A stretch of DNA of 6,484 nucleotides. It comes from an uncultured Solirubrobacterales bacterium (lineage in GTDB: Bacteria > Actinomycetota > Thermoleophilia > Solirubrobacterales > Solirubrobacteraceae). Below, piece after piece: positions 5,637-6,484 of this stretch. Made by a program: the position numbers and the translations under genes. The first letter of the stretch is position 1. The number at the start of each line of letters is the position of its first letter. The notes below the pieces were generated by a model that was not told where the DNA came from, did not search any database, and was given only the letters and a program-made list of their open reading frames with translations. The DNA lies in NCBI GenBank assembly GCA_903830015.1, contig CAIKSH010000113.1, positions 1 through 6,484 of the forward strand, given 5' to 3'.

Positions 5637-6484
5637 ATGGCGCTCACGATCTCGGTCCTCAGCCAGAAGGGCGGAACCGGAAAGACCACCGCGGTGCGCC
5701 ACATCGTGGAGGCCTTCCGCATGTCCGGCCTGCGCGTCCTGGCGATCGACCTCGACCCGCAGGGCAACCTCTCCGACTACTTCGACATCGACCCCGAGGC
5801 CGACCCGACGATCGGTGACGTGCTCACCGGGCGCTGCACCGCCGCCGAGGCGATTCACGACTCGGTGATCCCGGCCAACCTGAGCCTCGCCGAGGCGGAG
5901 ATCACGCTGGCCGGCCGGATCGGGCGGGAACTGACCCTGCGCAAGGCGATCGCCGAGGTCCGCGAGGACTACGACGTCGTGGTGATTGACTGCCCGCCGG
6001 CGCTCGGCCTGCTGACCGTGAACGCGCTCGTGGCGGCCGACCAGGCCCTGCTAAGCAGCGAGGCCCAGTACTTCGCATTGCAGGGGGTCGAGCAGGCGCT
6101 CGAGGTGATCGAGCTGGCCCGCGACACGCTCAACCCCGAGCTCCAGTGGCTCGGCGTGCTGTTCAACATCTCCGACATGCGAACGGTCCACTCGCGAGAG
6201 GCCTACGAGGCCCTCGGCGAGCATGTCGGGGACCGCCTCCTGGCCCACACCGTGCGCCAGTCGATCGCCTACGCCGAGTCGGCCGAGCGGGCCGTACCGA
6301 TCTTCGAGTACCGGCCCGACCTGGGCGTCGACTACCTGCTGGTGGCCGAGGAGCTGCTCACCCGCCTGGGACTTTCCGAGCAGGCGGCGCGAATCGCGGC
6401 GATGATCCCCGCGCCAGCCGAGCCCGCCCCTGAGGTGCCGGCCGATCCGGCGCCAGAGACGCCACGCGAGCCCGAGGCGCCGGC
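5637..6484 (+). CDS. ParA/Soj-type ATPase (3' end missing)
   Basis: Member of the ParA/MinD group of P-loop ATPases, which dimerise on ATP, bind DNA or membrane non-specifically and position chromosomes, plasmids or protein cargo. 282 residues are visible and the frame stays open to the window end. The deviant Walker A is KGGTGKTT at 11-18, with signature Lys11 and catalytic-site Lys16. Walker A' is DLDPQGN at 38-44, and Walker B is VVVIDCPPALG at 114-124. There is no N-terminal helix-turn-helix, so it is the short Soj-like type rather than the P1 type. After the ATPase fold (about 1-250) comes a Pro/Ala/Glu-rich tail (from about 260, PAPAEPAPEVPADPAPE...), unusual for a chromosomal Soj and probably disordered. 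No parB is visible, so this may be a paralogue that positions another cargo. The 10-base gap to the FHA gene suggests linked expression. Confidence 0.92.
   Translation, partial: MALTISVLSQKGGTGKTTAVRHIVEAFRMSGLRVLAIDLDPQGNLSDYFDIDPEADPTIGDVLTGRCTAAEAIHDSVIPANLSLAEAEITLAGRIGRELTLRKAIAEVREDYDVVVIDCPPALGLLTVNALVAADQALLSSEAQYFALQGVEQALEVIELARDTLNPELQWLGVLFNISDMRTVHSREAYEALGEHVGDRLLAHTVRQSIAYAESAERAVPIFEYRPDLGVDYLLVAEELLTRLGLSEQAARIAAMIPAPAEPAPEVPADPAPETPREPEAP

Noticed and set aside
4885..5767. Two long minus-strand open frames (about 220 codons each) opposite the FHA and ParA genes
   Set aside because: They overlap each other and genes with clear FHA and Walker motifs on the plus strand. Their translations show no family features.
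1..6484. Defence system, CRISPR array, mobile element or tRNA
   Set aside because: No repeat-spacer pattern, transposase, integrase, terminal repeats or tRNA-like fold was seen on either strand; the topoisomerase and ParA are not by themselves evidence for a mobile or defence locus.

Overview
The window is a strongly G+C-rich, gene-dense stretch of bacterial chromosome with seven genes, two of which run off the ends. There are no RNA genes, insertion sequences, CRISPR arrays or prophage genes, and no gene-free stretch reaches 100 bases. The G+C richness, an actinobacterial-style class B penicillin-binding protein with an NTF2-like domain, an FHA protein and apparently leaderless genes with TANNNT -10 boxes suggest a high-GC actinomycetote, possibly Thermoleophilia (Solirubrobacterales-like). 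The phylum-level placement is fairly safe; the class is inference from recall of similar proteins.

Layout. (1) Positions 1-1691, minus strand: type IA topoisomerase of the topoisomerase III kind, 3' end missing. (2) A 68-base divergent promoter region. (3) Positions 1760-3640, plus strand: membrane-anchored class B penicillin-binding protein. (4) Its stop codon directly abuts the stop of the convergent gene at 3641-4201 (minus), a secreted lipoprotein. (5) Upstream of that on the minus strand are an SRPBCC-fold protein (4241-4765) and a small four-cysteine zinc-ribbon protein (4809-5075). (6) A 98-base divergent region leads to a plus-strand pair: an FHA-domain protein (5174-5626) and a ParA-type ATPase (5637 to the window end).

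How the genes fit together. The PBP and lipoprotein act at the envelope, the topoisomerase and ParA on DNA, and FHA domains bind phosphothreonine, usually downstream of Ser/Thr kinases. The FHA-ParA pair is the only one whose spacing suggests a functional link. The rest look like individually transcribed housekeeping or accessory genes.

The most informative signal is in the promoters. Six of seven genes have a TANNNT box at a position predicting transcription starting at, or a few bases before, the start codon. Five of these lack a Shine-Dalgarno sequence; the FHA gene has one. This pattern moves three starts (PBP, lipoprotein, FHA) downstream of the longest possible open frame. I found no convincing new multi-gene system; the best candidates for follow-up are the leaderless architecture, the FHA-ParA pair and the unassigned zinc-ribbon protein.
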